A stretch of DNA of 64,000 bases. It comes from Podocnemis expansa (lineage: Eukaryota > Chordata > Testudines > Podocnemididae). Both the position numbers and the translations under genes were made by a program. The number at the start of each line of letters is the position of its first letter. Position 1 is the first letter of the stretch. Of this stretch, positions 1 to 12,500 are shown one piece after another. The stretch covers positions 3,675,110 to 3,739,109 of the forward strand of contig ML682088.1 in assembly GCA_007922195.1 (NCBI GenBank), read 5' to 3'. The notes under the pieces were generated by a model. It did not search any database. It saw only the letters and a list, made by a program, of their open reading frames with translations, and was not told the origin of the DNA.

Positions 1-82
1 GCAAAGCCTAGTGTAGCCAAGGGCTAAATTAGTCTAGAATAAGGTTGCTTAGTCCAGACTAATTTGGCAGTGCAGACACTGC
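1..82. mobile_element. MITE end fragment, palindrome-core family
   Basis: The first 82 bases align well with the right end of the element at 12812-13195. Both read caaagcctagtgta at the left, ggttgctta or ggctgctta in the middle, and actaatttg before a tgcagacactgcc or agtgtagacatagcc end. Short inverted motifs such as agtccagact replace those of the other copy. The left part lies outside the window. Confidence 0.7.
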
Positions 83-164
83 CTGAGAGACCCAGATTCC
101 TTTCCTCAGTACGCCTTCCTAGGCAGTCATTGCCCATTTTGTATATGTGCAGTGGACTGTTCTT

Positions 165-1075
165 TCTTAAGTGGGGTACTTTGCAGTTGTCTTAATTAAA
201 TTTAATTTTGTTTACCTCAGATCATTTCACCTGTTTGTCCAAAACATTTTGAATTGTGATCCTGTCCTCCAAAGCATTTGCAACCCCACCCAGCTTGGTA
301 TCATCAGCAAACTTTATAAGTGCACTCTCCATGCCGTCATCTAAAACATTGTTGAAAACACTGAACAAAACTGGACCCCGAACTGATCTCTGCAGTACCC
401 TGCTCCTTATGCCTTTCCAGCATGATTGTGAATCATTGATTACTACTCTCTGGCAGCAGTTATCCAAGCAATTTTTCACCCATCTTATAGTAGCTCCATC
501 TAGGCTGTACTCCCCAAGTTTCCTAATGAGAAGGTGATGTGAGACCCTATCAAAAGCCTTACTAAAGTCTAGAGACACCACTTCCCCTCTACCCACAAGG
601 CTTGTTATCCCATCACAGAAACCTATCAGGTTGGTTTGACAAGATTTGCTCTTGACAAATCCATGCTGACTACCATTTAACACCTTATTCTCTTCTAGAT
701 GCTTGTTAATGGATTCCTTAATTATTTGCTCCATTATTTTTCCTGTTACATAGGCTAAGCTGGCTGGTCTATAATTCCCTCGGTTGTCCTTATTCCCCTT
801 TTTATAGATGGGCACTATATTTGCTCTTTTCTAGTCCTCTGGTACCTCTCCAGTCTTTCATGATTTTTCAGAGATAATAGCCAATGGCTCAGATATCTTC
901 TGAATCAGCTCCTTGAGTATTCTAGGGTGCATATCATCAGACCTAGTGACTTGAAAACATCTAACTTATCTAGGTAAATTTTAACTTGTTCTTTCCCTAT
1001 TTTAGCTTCTGATCCTATCCTGTTTTTTACTGCCCTCCCCTATGTCAGGCATCCAGTCACCACCAACCTTCTTAT
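165..1075 (-). mobile_element. CR1 LINE fragment, reverse transcriptase part
   Basis: The minus strand encodes a CR1-type reverse transcriptase fragment. A 197-residue open stretch at 222-815 carries KIMEQIIKESINKHL, GSQHGF, SLDFSKAFD (motif A) and KFADDTKLGG (motif C, with both aspartates). The sequence to 1075 continues recognisably as CR1 but with stops. It lacks the N-terminal endonuclease and the 3' tail, so it is a dead copy. It lies in the same orientation as VWF. Confidence 0.9.
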
Positions 1076-3940
1076 GGCCATGACTGTGTGGGGGAGGAAA
1101 CCACAAAAAAGGTCAGAGGACTGTAATGAGAATAGCTGCTGTTCACACCATCTCACTTCCTCATTAGCAATGCTTGTGGGAGAGCATTCATAGGATTTAT
1201 GTGGCTGACTAGTTGATGAAAGTTCCAGCTGTTTGGGGAGCTACTAGAAACACCCACCATTTGGCTTGTTATTGCTTTCATGTCCAGTTCTTGGTACAAG
1301 ACTTCTCAAGGTATTTTTAAAAATTAAAAACAATACTTTAGGCTGCAAACTGTTTTAGCTGCCTCAGCCCTATCCTCCAATTTTGGAGTGTAACTGTGTT
1401 CTACTCTGTCCTGCACTTCCCCACTGCCCATGAAACCTCAGATTATCTCATTCCACCTCTCTGTAAGTCCTTGTGAGTCAAGCAAATAGGAGAAAGGTGA
1501 CTTCAGAAGCCTTATTTACATTGGGAAAAAGTACAGTCTATAGGAACATATTTACTAAAATCTTTAACTTAACACAATGCTAAACATTACTTTGCCCTTA
1601 GCATGGATACAGTCATAATTAAAAGTCTATTAACTGTGACAGGCTGTTCTTATCTATACTTGATGCTAACTCATGTTTAACATCATGTCAATTAACCCAT
1701 TTTCCAACATAATGCATTTTCCTAGTATAGATGTGGGCAGAGAATTACAGAACAGGAAGATAATTTATTCACCTGTGTTAGAGACTTAAGTGATACAGTT
1801 GTTCACTGCTAGAGCTGGACAAACTTGCATGAAATATTTTATGGTAGAACTGACTAGAAAACCCAAATCATTCTTGTGATTGGGGTGTATTTAGCACACT
1901 GGCCTTGAGGGGGTAAATTAGGCCAGGTGGGCTTAATAAACCAAGAAAGTAGCAAGTAGGGGAGAGATGTAGAGGAACAGAGGAACAGACTCACTTGTGC
2001 TGAAGTAGGCATGCCCTGTATAAAGACAGGTAGCTGGCTGCAGATGGGGCTGTAGGAAGGAGGCTGCAGGTATTTCCTAAACGGAGGGAATTGGGAGATT
2101 TGGAAATGAAAGTCGGAAGAAGCCTGGGAAACAGGCAGAGGGGGGGTCAGATCATGCAGAGAGCTTGGCTGTTTATTATAGGGTCCCTGGACTAGAACTC
2201 AATGTAAAAGGTGAGCCTGGGTTCCTTTACCAGCTACTAGGAAGTGGCACACGGAGCTGGAGATGCCAGGCAGATGGCAGGTCTGGAAAGACTTTAAATC
2301 ATCCAGAAGGGGAGGCCCTTAGTGACTTTTCTGGAGGCCCAAGCCATGAGGAGGAAACAGCAGATCTAAGCGGGAGAAGGGCTACGGGGTATGTAAGATG
2401 GGGAGAAGACACCACCAATGGGAGAGTGGAAACTGGCTGGACAGCCAGCAGAAAGTGCTGCTGTGCTGACTGCATCATGTAACAATTCCCCTAAACAAAA
2501 ATTTGGAAAACTGTCCAGATTTTTAAATGGAAATGTCAGATTTTTCATGCAATTTTTTCAAAATGTTTTTTTTCGCATTAGTATTAACATTTTCTTTTTA
2601 TATGTGCTAAAATAAAATGAAATTTTTGTTTTGTTTTGATTTGAAATGGCATTTCATTTTATTTTTTGATTTTTTTTTTAATTTAGAGTTTCTGGATTTT
2701 TGTTCAGGTATTCCCCTCTTTTCCTCTCTCTCTCCCTCCCCCCCCATATTCCCTCTCCTGCTAGAGTGAGCAAAATACTATTTTTCCACTCTTAATACTC
2801 ATTTCTACATGGAAACAATTGGCAACACTATAAGCAAACAAGTGAGTAGTTTCTATTATTTTCACGCTTTTGCACACATAATTTACTGTTTTTCAGTGTT
2901 TCCAGGTAGGAAAATGTGACAAACATGAAAGCTTTTATATCCCCAAAAGAAAATAATATTTTAAGTCAAAACAAAAGAAAAATTCAGAGTTTGTGTTGCT
3001 TTTGAATCTTTCCAATTGGAAAAATATCAGACAGTTGTTTAAATCAACATTTCCTCTTAGAAAATTTCAACATCACTGAAATCACATTTTTAATGGAATC
3101 TTTTTTTCCATCTAAAAGTTTCAAATTGCTCCAGATATGATGAATCCTTATTCAGGCTGCCCTTTTTTTTAATTCAGATATGGTATTCCCAACTGTTCAA
3201 TAAACAATTTGTGCTAACACATTAGAGACTATGCATGGCTCTGTCAATGTTAGTTAACCTAGTTAACACACTTTTAAGCACATCTTTGACCATAAGAGCA
3301 ACACTGAATTTATTATCATGTCACAATAAACATTTGTTCTTTGTGCTAGATCACTGGTCACATAAACTAATGGTTTTCAACCAGGGATACACATGCTATT
3401 GAGAATACACAGATCTTTGAGGTATGTCAGTTAGATATTTGCCTAGTTTTCAACAGACTATGTAAAAAGCACTGCTGAAGTCAGTAGAAACTAAAATTTC
3501 ATACAGACAATGACTTGTTTATACTCTTCTATTTACTATACAGAGAAATGCAAGTACAATATTTATATTCCAACTGATTTTATCATTTTATGGTTAAAAT
3601 AAAAAAGCAAGCAATTTTTCAGTCCTGTGACACTTGCATTTTTATGTGTAATTTTTGTAAGCAAGTAGTTTAAGTGAGGTGCAACTTGGGAGTACAAAAG
3701 ACAAATCAAGTTCCTGAGAGAGGTACAGTAGTCTGAAAAGATTGAGAGCCACTAACATAAGCAGTATGGCTTCATTTGTTTCCTGATTGCAAGCTTTAAA
3801 CTTTAAAAGTAGGAAAAATTTCCTCTTCTGTTCATTAATTATCTATAAGCATTCATAATTATCTGAGTAATCTATTGTTTAAATAAGAAAAGGACCTTTT
3901 CAAAATGTTCACAAGTGCAGTTCTGGTGATACTTGCGCAA

Positions 3941-4003
3941 ATATTTATTTACACTAGTATTCATGATACTTATACATGATATTTATTTCCACTAGTATTC
4001 ATG
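3941..4003. repeat. Short tandem duplication
   Basis: Two 25-bp copies starting atatttattt and ending agtattcatg lie at 3941-3965 and 3979-4003, a 38-bp period with one mismatch. Confidence 0.85.
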
Positions 4004-4783
4004 CCCACTTTCCTGAAAACAATAAATTATTCCATTGAAGGCTTAAGAATTACAGGGATCACCAGCTAACTGAATTGGCATATATCATTTGTGAAAAATA
4101 TTCACAACTATTTTTTGTTGCATCCACTCAGCTCCACTTCCCATTAACCTGGAAAATGCCAAGATCATTGCATTACTTAATTCTATCCTTACCCCTGTAT
4201 CTTTAGTGACATTCTGGAGAAGAAAAACTGGAATTTGAATCTTCCCCCAAGGCTCTTTTGATAGAACCTTTCAGGTATTTTGCCTTGCTCTAGAGACTGT
4301 ACATTTTCACCAAGAGAACAGGTCCCACAAAATCAATTTCAGGATCAGGGGATCTCAGCCCTTTTCCATTTTCTATACCCAGATTCCCAGCAAGAAAAGG
4401 TGATGAGGAAAAGTCCTGAATCATGATACTGTATTTTGGCAAAGGCTACGACACAGTAAGTATGTCTTCAGATGTTAATTTATACTGATGATAGCCTGGA
4501 GAAGGGGGAGTTTTGTGGGTTTTCTCACCTGCCAGAACAGAAATGAGCAAGAGAGCAACCAGCTAAACAGACTGAGTTTTATCAGAAGATTGAACTATAC
4601 TACCATCTAGCGGATTAAAGGAGCAATCCATATATTCCCACGTTTCCAGGGATGGTCCTAATCCTTCCAAGCCTAAATTCAGGCGAATCAATTCACAGAC
4701 TTCAATAGGGAAGTTTGCATGACTAAAGGGTCCAGAAGTGGATATCAAATTCCAAGAGCTGTCTCTTCTTGCAAGATTCATGC

Positions 4784-5208
4784 AGTGTGCCTACACTTCA
4801 GAGACCACACCAGCAGTGCCAGAACTAAGTATTTTGGCACCCAGGGCACACCATAGCAAACAGCAGAGAACGCAGGACCGTCAATAAAGCTGTCAAACTG
4901 AGCCGGGGTAAAGCCCCGGTCCCCCTCCCTAGTTATGGCCCTACACACCAGGATAATTACACTGGCATAGTCCCACTGATAGTGTAGGGGATTTTTCATT
5001 GGTGCAGGAACACCAATTCCCCAAGCAACATTAGTTACATCAACAGAAACATTCTTCCATTGATATAGTGCAATCAATGCAGTGGTTATGTCAGTATAAC
5101 TATGTCCCTCAGGGTGTTTTTTTTTTCGTTTGTTTTTGTTCTGTTTTTCCTTTCACACCCTGGATCAAGGTAGTTATGCCAATATCACTTTCAAGTGTAG
5201 ACCAAGGC
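4784..5208. mobile_element. MITE, TGTCTACACT-end family
   Basis: The ends are imperfect inverted repeats, gtgtgcctacacttca on the left and tcaagtgtagaccaaggc on the right. The core resembles a reptile MITE also found here at 5308-5584, 21604-21850, 23758-24026 and 59300-59480. It has no coding capacity. Confidence 0.6.
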
Positions 5209-5307
5209 TTATACAGTACCTGTCTGAATGATGGATCAAACCAGTTCAGGAAAAATATGAACCTGTGTAGAAATACTGGTCACATAAAGCCACTGTGAAT
5301 AACATTA

Positions 5308-5584
5308 GACCTAGTTTATACTAGAAAATTAAATTGGATGACCTATCATGGGAAGAATGAGAAAAATCCACACACACTGAGGTCCCTTCCAGCCCTATGA
5401 TTTGATTGATTGAAGTCAACCTAACCCCTCAATGTAGAAAGTGCTACACTGATAGAATTCTTCCTTCAACCTATCTATTGCCTTTCACAGAGGTGGATTA
5501 CCTGTTCTGACAGGAAAACCCCTCTTGTTGGTTGGAAGTAGTGCAGCTGTGTTGCTATAGCTTTTCAAGTAATACAGACAAGAC
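5308..5584. mobile_element. MITE, same family, with a nested tail fragment
   Basis: The ends gacctagtttatacta and tcaagtaatacagacaagac form an imperfect inverted repeat. Inside, 5383-5415 reads gaggtcccttccagccctat followed by gattgattg, a CR1 or SINE 3' tail in plus orientation that probably inserted later. Confidence 0.55.
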
Positions 5585-6995
5585 GTTACTTTCAAACTTT
5601 GGCATCTTTTTCCACTGAATAATTGTTATGAATTTTTTTTTATTATTATTTGAATAGCTCTGCTCTGGACTTACACCACTGCCTGGAAGTGAACTCACAT
5701 CTCATATCCATTGGGCAGACCAGGAAAATTCTGATAGACTTTGGTATGAACCCAGACAAACTGCAAATCTTCAGGAGGTTTATTTATTAAGATTACTATA
5801 TGCTATGCTAGAAAAATCAGCCCAATCCCATCCCACCCCCAGGGAAACCAATGGAATATATTCAGCCTTTCGAAACTGAAAAGTAGTAACGTTTTTAATA
5901 TAGAGGGAAATTAATAATTTTTTTAAGTGAATAATTTGTTCATGAAAGTACTGATGGGTAACCTCTCAATCAGTGCTTTGTAATTGCCACAAAAGAGTGC
6001 TGTTGGAACCAATCCACTACTGACATAAAAGACAGCAGCTGGAAGTACAAGGAGCTTTCTTCATCCTAGCTACAATTCAATCTCAGCTGCTATCATCAGA
6101 ACACATTTCTATTTTGGGACAGAATCAGCCCCTACAAATATCTGACAGGTGCCATATTATAAAACCACCCCCCCACACACACCATCCTGTGTGCTACTGT
6201 CTAATAAATCTTCTAATTTCAGTTTCTAATAAGATATTGGAAGAAATTCTAATTGGGGAAAGAACTATAGTCAACTACAGTCACCTAACAAGAGAAAAAT
6301 CACCAATAAACTTCACATAGCTCTAGATGAAATCAAGCACTGTTTCAGACAGAATTCAAAACTGGTCAATGAAGTGATTTCTCAAGGACTGTTCAAATAA
6401 TTACCAGTGAAAAGGATTTTCAATGGAAATTTGATTGTCAAAATGGTTTTTGGCAAAAGTATCTATGAAAAGTCAAATACCTTAAACTGAAACATTTTCT
6501 ATTTTCAAGCAAAAACCAAAATACTTTTACTACAAACTGAAATGCAAGGAGTACCACCTGCCATAACCAAGAAGAGAGGCCTTGATGCATCATGGAAGAT
6601 ATAGTTGGTCAGGGAACCCAACTTACAGAGGACGGGACCATCAGGTACCTGAATTACATCTCCCAAGAAGCACCATTTCAGAATCAAAATGCAGTGGATT
6701 TAAACTTTTCACCAAAAACTCAAAAATTTGTGTGTCGGTTGGAGGAAGCATTATCTTTTCAGGTCTATAATTTGTTATTGGTTGACATCAGATACCATGC
6801 CCTACACTCCTTAAAATGTCAAAGAAGAGACATGCTTCAAATAGCTTACATTCTAAGCCTTGAGACATTGCCAAAAGAGATGCACTGAGGGACCCAGAGG
6901 GAGTGTGTCTTTTTATATATGTATTTATCAATGTTGCGTGAGTGACAGAATTTCTGCTGATGTAAGTTAGCATTAGGAACCATGGTGGAAGTAAT

Positions 6996-7518
6996 AGGGG
7001 GTTAGAGTAAATTGGAACGCCCTGGAATGCTGTTCCATGGCCCATTATTTTTAGTGGCTCAGCCTTCCGGGGCCCCTAAAAATAGAATGTGGAGTCGGAA
7101 CGCTGCGTTCTGGTTCCACGTTCTTTCTTTAGGGGCCCAAACACTGGGTCCCTAAAAATAGCAGGCCCCAGAGCAGCGTTCCACTACGTTACGGCAGGCA
7201 GGGGAGGGGGCTGAGGCCAGGGGCATTGCTGGGAGGGCTCAAGCCCCTCCCTTTCCAGCCCCTGCCCCAACCTGGGGCCTGCTGCCTTCAGCCCAGCCAT
7301 GCCACTGCCCTAACCCAGAGCCTACCCCCTCCCAGCCACACCACTGCTGGTGAGTGTGGGCGCAGCCCGGCTCACATGGGGGGGGCAGCAGATAGGGTCT
7401 GGGGGGCCACCCATGTGGGAGGGGGGGCTCACCCCACAGCAGGGGGCCCACCAGCACAGGATAGGGCCCATCGGCGCAGACGCATGCCCGGGCCTCCCAA
7501 ATTATACTTTAACCCCTG
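6996..7518. mobile_element. hAT-type nonautonomous element with GC-rich core
   Basis: A perfect 8-bp duplication gaagtaat flanks it (6988-6995 and 7519-7526). The ends agggggttagagtaaattgg and ccaaattatactttaacccctg are inverted relatives. Just inside lie inverted blocks containing ccctaaaaatag and ggaacgctgcgttc, and then a GC-rich core. An 8-bp duplication fits hAT. A related copy lies at 62290-62865. Confidence 0.75.
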
Positions 7519-8269
7519 GAAGTAATGAACAAGTTTTTAAAAACGGGTGCCTAAACTGGGTTTCTAAATCCTAAACCTAAATCAGTGGCCTCATTTTTCC
7601 AAAGTGCTCAGCACCTGGTGGCTCCTACTGAAACTAATGTAAACTATTCGGTTCTCATCAGCCCTTTTATGTGTGCGCCTACATAACAATTTAGGAGCCT
7701 AAATTCAATCAATCATTTTTTTTCCACCTTAACTTTTAGTAGTGAACATGCTTTCCCTTAACTAAAACCAAACATTCACAAGGAAATTTACACTCTTTTG
7801 AGCTCAAATAGCTGTAAATAAAAATCAACACTTGTATTTCCATAACTAACAAAAAACCTTGTGGCTTATGTCAGGTTTGTAGGCAGGCAGATAATGACCC
7901 AGTTTAGAAGACTATTAATAGGCCTTGAACTGCTATAAAGTAGGTTAACATGACAAGACAACCCCTAGTTTGTCAGCATTCCCCCCCCCAAAAAAAAATT
8001 GAACAATTTTTTCCCATCACATGTGATATAAATTATTCATAGACAAATGAATTCATTGTTTGGTAAGCTTTACTCAGGGAAATGGGCACAAAAACACCAT
8101 CTACAGAATGTCTGTAAACAGGCACACCAAGAATTCCACTCATAACCCACCCCATTGCCCTCTGGGCTCTAAGCAGCAGCATGGTTGTGTGGGACTTCAA
8201 CTGTACCTTCTCACCTGTCCAGACGAGCCCCCCTGGGTTGTGCAGAACCATTGCCCCTGTTCTCAGAGT

Positions 8270-8395
8270 GATAACAGCAACATTCTCATAGATTCCACCA
8301 AAAGAGACCAACATCTAGTCTGCTCTCCTGTATATCACAGGATATCAAATTACACCAGGCTACTCCTATATTGAGCCCAACAATTTAAAGTAGCC
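8270..8395 (-). mobile_element. CR1 3' tail fragment
   Basis: The sequence tcatagattcc, then catctagtctgctctcctgt and atatcacaggatatca, follows the standard CR1 3' untranslated pattern read on the minus strand. It is short and degraded. Confidence 0.6.
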
Positions 8396-9409
8396 TATCA
8401 GTCCTTGGGAAACTAAGCTGTTGTGTGGGATGAGAGCCACACAGGCTATGAGGAGGAGAGGCAGAGGTGTCACCAACACCTGAGGCCATTGTGATGGCAA
8501 AGAACTGAATAGGTGAAATGCACCTAGTTGATGACAGCAAATGATTCATGCCCCAGGCTGCAGAAGGAGGCAAAAAAGGCCAAGTCCCTGCCAATCTGAC
8601 TGGGAGTGGAAGAGAATTCCCTCCTCACCCCAAAACTGAAGTCTGACCTCAAGCATGTGAGAAATACACATTAGCAAGGAATCAAAGGTTGTGGCTAGAC
8701 TTGGAGCTCTGGCTGCGATTCCCAGATTTAGTAAATATGTTCAAGCTAACTCTCATTGTCCTGGAGTGCTAAAAATAGCATGCAGCCCCAACAGCATAAG
8801 TTGTGGATATTGATTTGCAGGTCCTAGTATGCACATAGGGTCTTGAATGGGTACGTACTTGAAAGGAAAAGGCCATTCTGCAGCTCATATTGCCATGGCT
8901 ATATCCTATGTTTTAGCCTGCTAGTGCAAAAAGAGCAAGCACAAGTATGGTTACTCAAGCTGGGAATCACACCACCCAGCTCCAGGTTTAAACATATCCT
9001 AAGAAGGAGGATTTTCTCTACCATCTCAGGTCCATTCCATACAGTTTCTCATCTCCACCTCTGACCAATCTCTGTTGCTTAAAAGAAAGGGAAAAAAATC
9101 ATGCAAATTATTGGGGCACTGGAGAAAAAAAATCCTTCCTGCTAAAGACTACCTGAAGCATGAGTTTTGATCATCATCAGTGTCTTGGTGCTTAGTCACT
9201 CTGGCTCCTTTCTATGAAGGAGTGCTAGGCAGTAGGAAGGGGATAGCTGTGCATTTTCTCTTTCCCAATATACCTGCTCTGGGGCAATCAAAATTCAGCT
9301 GTTAGTTATGCTAACTATTGCATGGGGAACAAAATGAAAGCAAGAAAATCAGGATGACCCACTTTTATTTGCTGCAGTTGGTAAATGTAGCAATTCACAT
9401 ATTGCTTAC

Positions 9410-9570
9410 CATTCCTCTGGGACACAGGCATCCAGATATGCAGCCATGGCTAACACACTCTAAGTCGTAGTTCTGGCAAGTCTTGGTGCACTCTACCCCT
9501 TCTGCTCGTGGATCATTTGGAGGACAAACAAACTTGTCCATAGGGAGCCTGCATGTCAAACTTCTTTTTA
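9410..9570 (-). CDS. VWF: VWF exon 18 (furin site and D' TIL start)
   Basis: This 161-nt exon runs from tcaag to gtaagc and ends in phase 0. It completes R-I-K-R, then [13 protein letters not shown], then [17 protein letters not shown] and [12 protein letters not shown], matching human about 761-814. Cleavage after R-x-K-R releases the propeptide and exposes D', the factor VIII binding region. The human haemophilia-like type 2N positions Arg782, Thr789 and Thr791 are all conserved. It is the last VWF exon I can find in the window. Confidence 0.97.
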
Positions 9571-12500
9571 CTTGAAGAAAGAAAATTAAAAGAATTGTAA
9601 GGATAATATTTCATTGGGACAGCACTGCTCCTAGGCATCTGTCTACTTTTTGATCAGAAGCTTGGTTTTGTGAAAGGGCTAATGAAGAACAGAGTTCCCC
9701 ATGTCAGTTTGGCTAGAGGGTATCATTTCCATAAAAAAAAGCATCATTGATAGTCAGCATACAAAAGCTGTACTACTTTAACCATACTGGTTTAGTTTGA
9801 ACAGCACAATCTCTTAGCATGGGCACAGTTATACAGAAAGAAAGATACACATACCACATATCTGCTGCTCCTTAAGGAAGGGGAATAAACTATATCAGTG
9901 TAAAGCACTCATATACCAGTATTACTGCCTCCCCAAAAGATTGGTACAAAAATCGATATGACAACAATGTACACTCCATTATGGCAGTGTGCTGAGTACA
10001 TTTACTACAAGTCCCTCTAGCAAGGGTGTAAAAAGTAGTGTAGATAGTAAGGGTCTGCTGAAAGTGACATGCCAGAACCTTAGGAAGGGTACTACTGTAG
10101 TTGCTTGTCCTTCATGTTTAAAGATGACCAAGACGTCAGAGATTGGTTTGATTCATGTGAATTGGTTCAAATTTGAGCTTTGACCTGTCTGTGGCACGCT
10201 GAACAAGAGATGCTGCTATGGGTTACTTGAGTAACAGCGGACGTGCTGTTGTTGTGAGAGAGATGCTGCTGGTGCTTCTGCTCTACCTCAGTAGCTCTCC
10301 ATCACTCAAAAACTGTAGCTCCAATATGGAAGAGGCTTTGCCAGGCAGAATGATCGTAAGTGAGATCTTCCCAGCACTCTGGGTCAATATTGAAATGCCC
10401 CATGGCTAATCTGAGGGAGTCCTTGAAGGGCTTCTTCTGACCTTCCTCAGATTGCTCCCTGTGTGCATCCCACACAGCTCTCTACATGCCCAAGCACTGC
10501 CTCTTCCATCTTTACACTGCAATTTTTAGCAGCATAATATCCTGCTGCCTCCCTGAAGAGGAGCCTTTCCCTGCCATAGAGAACGACTACAGCAGCAGGG
10601 ACATGCTGCACCAAAAAGAAGCTATAGGCAAAGTCTCTGGCAGCTCCATGTTGCTGGAATGTTTCTTCACTGCCTCAGCCCTGGCTGCAGCATTTAACAT
10701 CCACATGTAGCTACACCGTGCAGCATGGACATAACCTGCTTTTGATTGCAGTGTGTGGTTGTTCAGATTCTACATGCTGCCACTGGTGCTGCACAGTATG
10801 GACATAGCCTTGATCAGTACAAGAAAAATCACACTTGAGATCACCATAGTTATAAAGGCAGCAGACTTCAGGGGTTCTGTTTTTTCATGGGAAATAAGCA
10901 TTTTTGAACCAGCTATTGATCTGCTTATTTTTATTTCTTTCAGTTATAATAAAGAGTACAAAGGCTCAAGACCCCTTAACATGCCATGCACAATACCAAA
11001 GAAACTCATCAACACTGAAGTCATATGTTCAATAGAAATTCAATCCACTCCGCCCTTCCTGAGCCATTTGGCCCCTCTCATCCCCCTCTTAAACCAGTCT
11101 CTTTTGCAGCTTGCCCAGAAATTCACTAAATTTGGGCTAAGTCTGACAAATGTTAGAACAAGTTCCAGAGTCCCAGAGCCTGCACAGAGAAATGTCCTGC
11201 CAGGCAAGTTCTCTCTTTTTATAGCAAGGGGGAATCCATCTCATATGCTCTGCTGACCCAAGCTCCATTAGCATAGCCCAGGGAGAAGTTGGGGGTGGTC
11301 CCCTCTTGTAGGCTGATCAGGGCTGTATAGGTCATAACCAACAGTTTAAAAACCATTGGGAGACCAACCAGTGCAGTTCCTGGAGCAGTGGAGTTGTGTT
11401 TCTAATGAAATGCTCCACTCACTGAGCCAGCTGTTATGTTTTACACCCACTTAGGTTTCCAAATAGTTTTAAGGGGTAGTCGCCTGTAGAACAAATTGTG
11501 CCAGTCTAATTCTGAGGTGGCAAAAGCATGTATAGCAAAGCCTCCTAGCCAGACAAAGATGGTAAAAAGCAGACTGAGTCTCTGCTGCAATGTGATCATC
11601 CAGTAGCCACAGGGAGGAGGGAAGGTGAGCTAAAAATCACCCCCAAGTGATTCCCCTAAATCCCTTTAGCTAAAGGAAACTGCTGTGGTTAGTTGTCATT
11701 ACTTTAGGAACCAGTCATGAGCGGGGCTCAGCAACCTACACCCTTAGGTTTTCCTGCAGAGAATGCGCCCGGCTCTGTCCCCTAGCAGGCCATGCTCTCT
11801 ATACACAGTCTCACCCGCCCACGCACTGCTACTGCATCCCTCCCCTCAAACTGCAGAGCAAGGTTCTGTAGAAAAGAATAATCACAAATATAATTTTTAA
11901 ACGCATACTAACTTCTGGCAGATGGCTGATTGTTAAAGAAAACATCTGGCAGGAGAGCACCAGGGCCTCTGTTTGTGCTACAGTGCATGAAGCCATTTTC
12001 ACAATAGCTAGGGAAGAGAAACAAATAAGTGACTATATTTAACACACTGACATTTAACTTTTGCTTGCACTATGATTTTCAAAGCGTCCACAAGAAATGG
12101 GCCACCTTCACTGAAGGCTACAATTTTTTTTTAATATTATAAAACCTGGAAAAGTAGCTGTAACTAGTAATTTGTACATATCCTAGGCAATCTGTAGTTC
12201 CATGCACACTATCAGTGCTGGATGTACACACAAGCTAAGCAAGCCATGGCTTAGGACTTGACTATGAGGGACCTCTAAAATACAATCACCAGTAACAAAG
12301 ATTTAACATAACTGAAACAGCTTTGGCTTGAATAACCTTTCATATAAAAATCCACCGTGAAAATTCTGAACCCTGATCTCCCCATCCCGATCCATACCTA
12401 GTCCCATCAATTTCCCTTCCAGGACTGCTGGACTACTCGCACCATCCACAGGTTGCCCAGCCTCACTTCAGACGTCAAGAGGAGACAATGGGGCAGTTCA

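Larger units (their letters stand above)
1..9409 (-). other. VWF intron 18, partial
   Basis: No exon 19 was seen here. I looked for the expected CPCF and GCNTC coding pattern on the minus strand without success. The stretch holds a MITE remnant (1-82), a CR1 fragment (165-1075), a short tandem duplication (3941-4003), two related MITEs (4784-5208 and 5308-5584), a hAT-type element (6996-7518) and a CR1 tail (8270-8395). The remainder is AT-rich sequence without recognisable features. Confidence 0.8.

Noticed and set aside
10753..11256. A 167-codon plus-strand open frame in intron 17
   Set aside because: No domain, signal peptide or conserved motif. Its length is within chance for 64 kb read in six frames.
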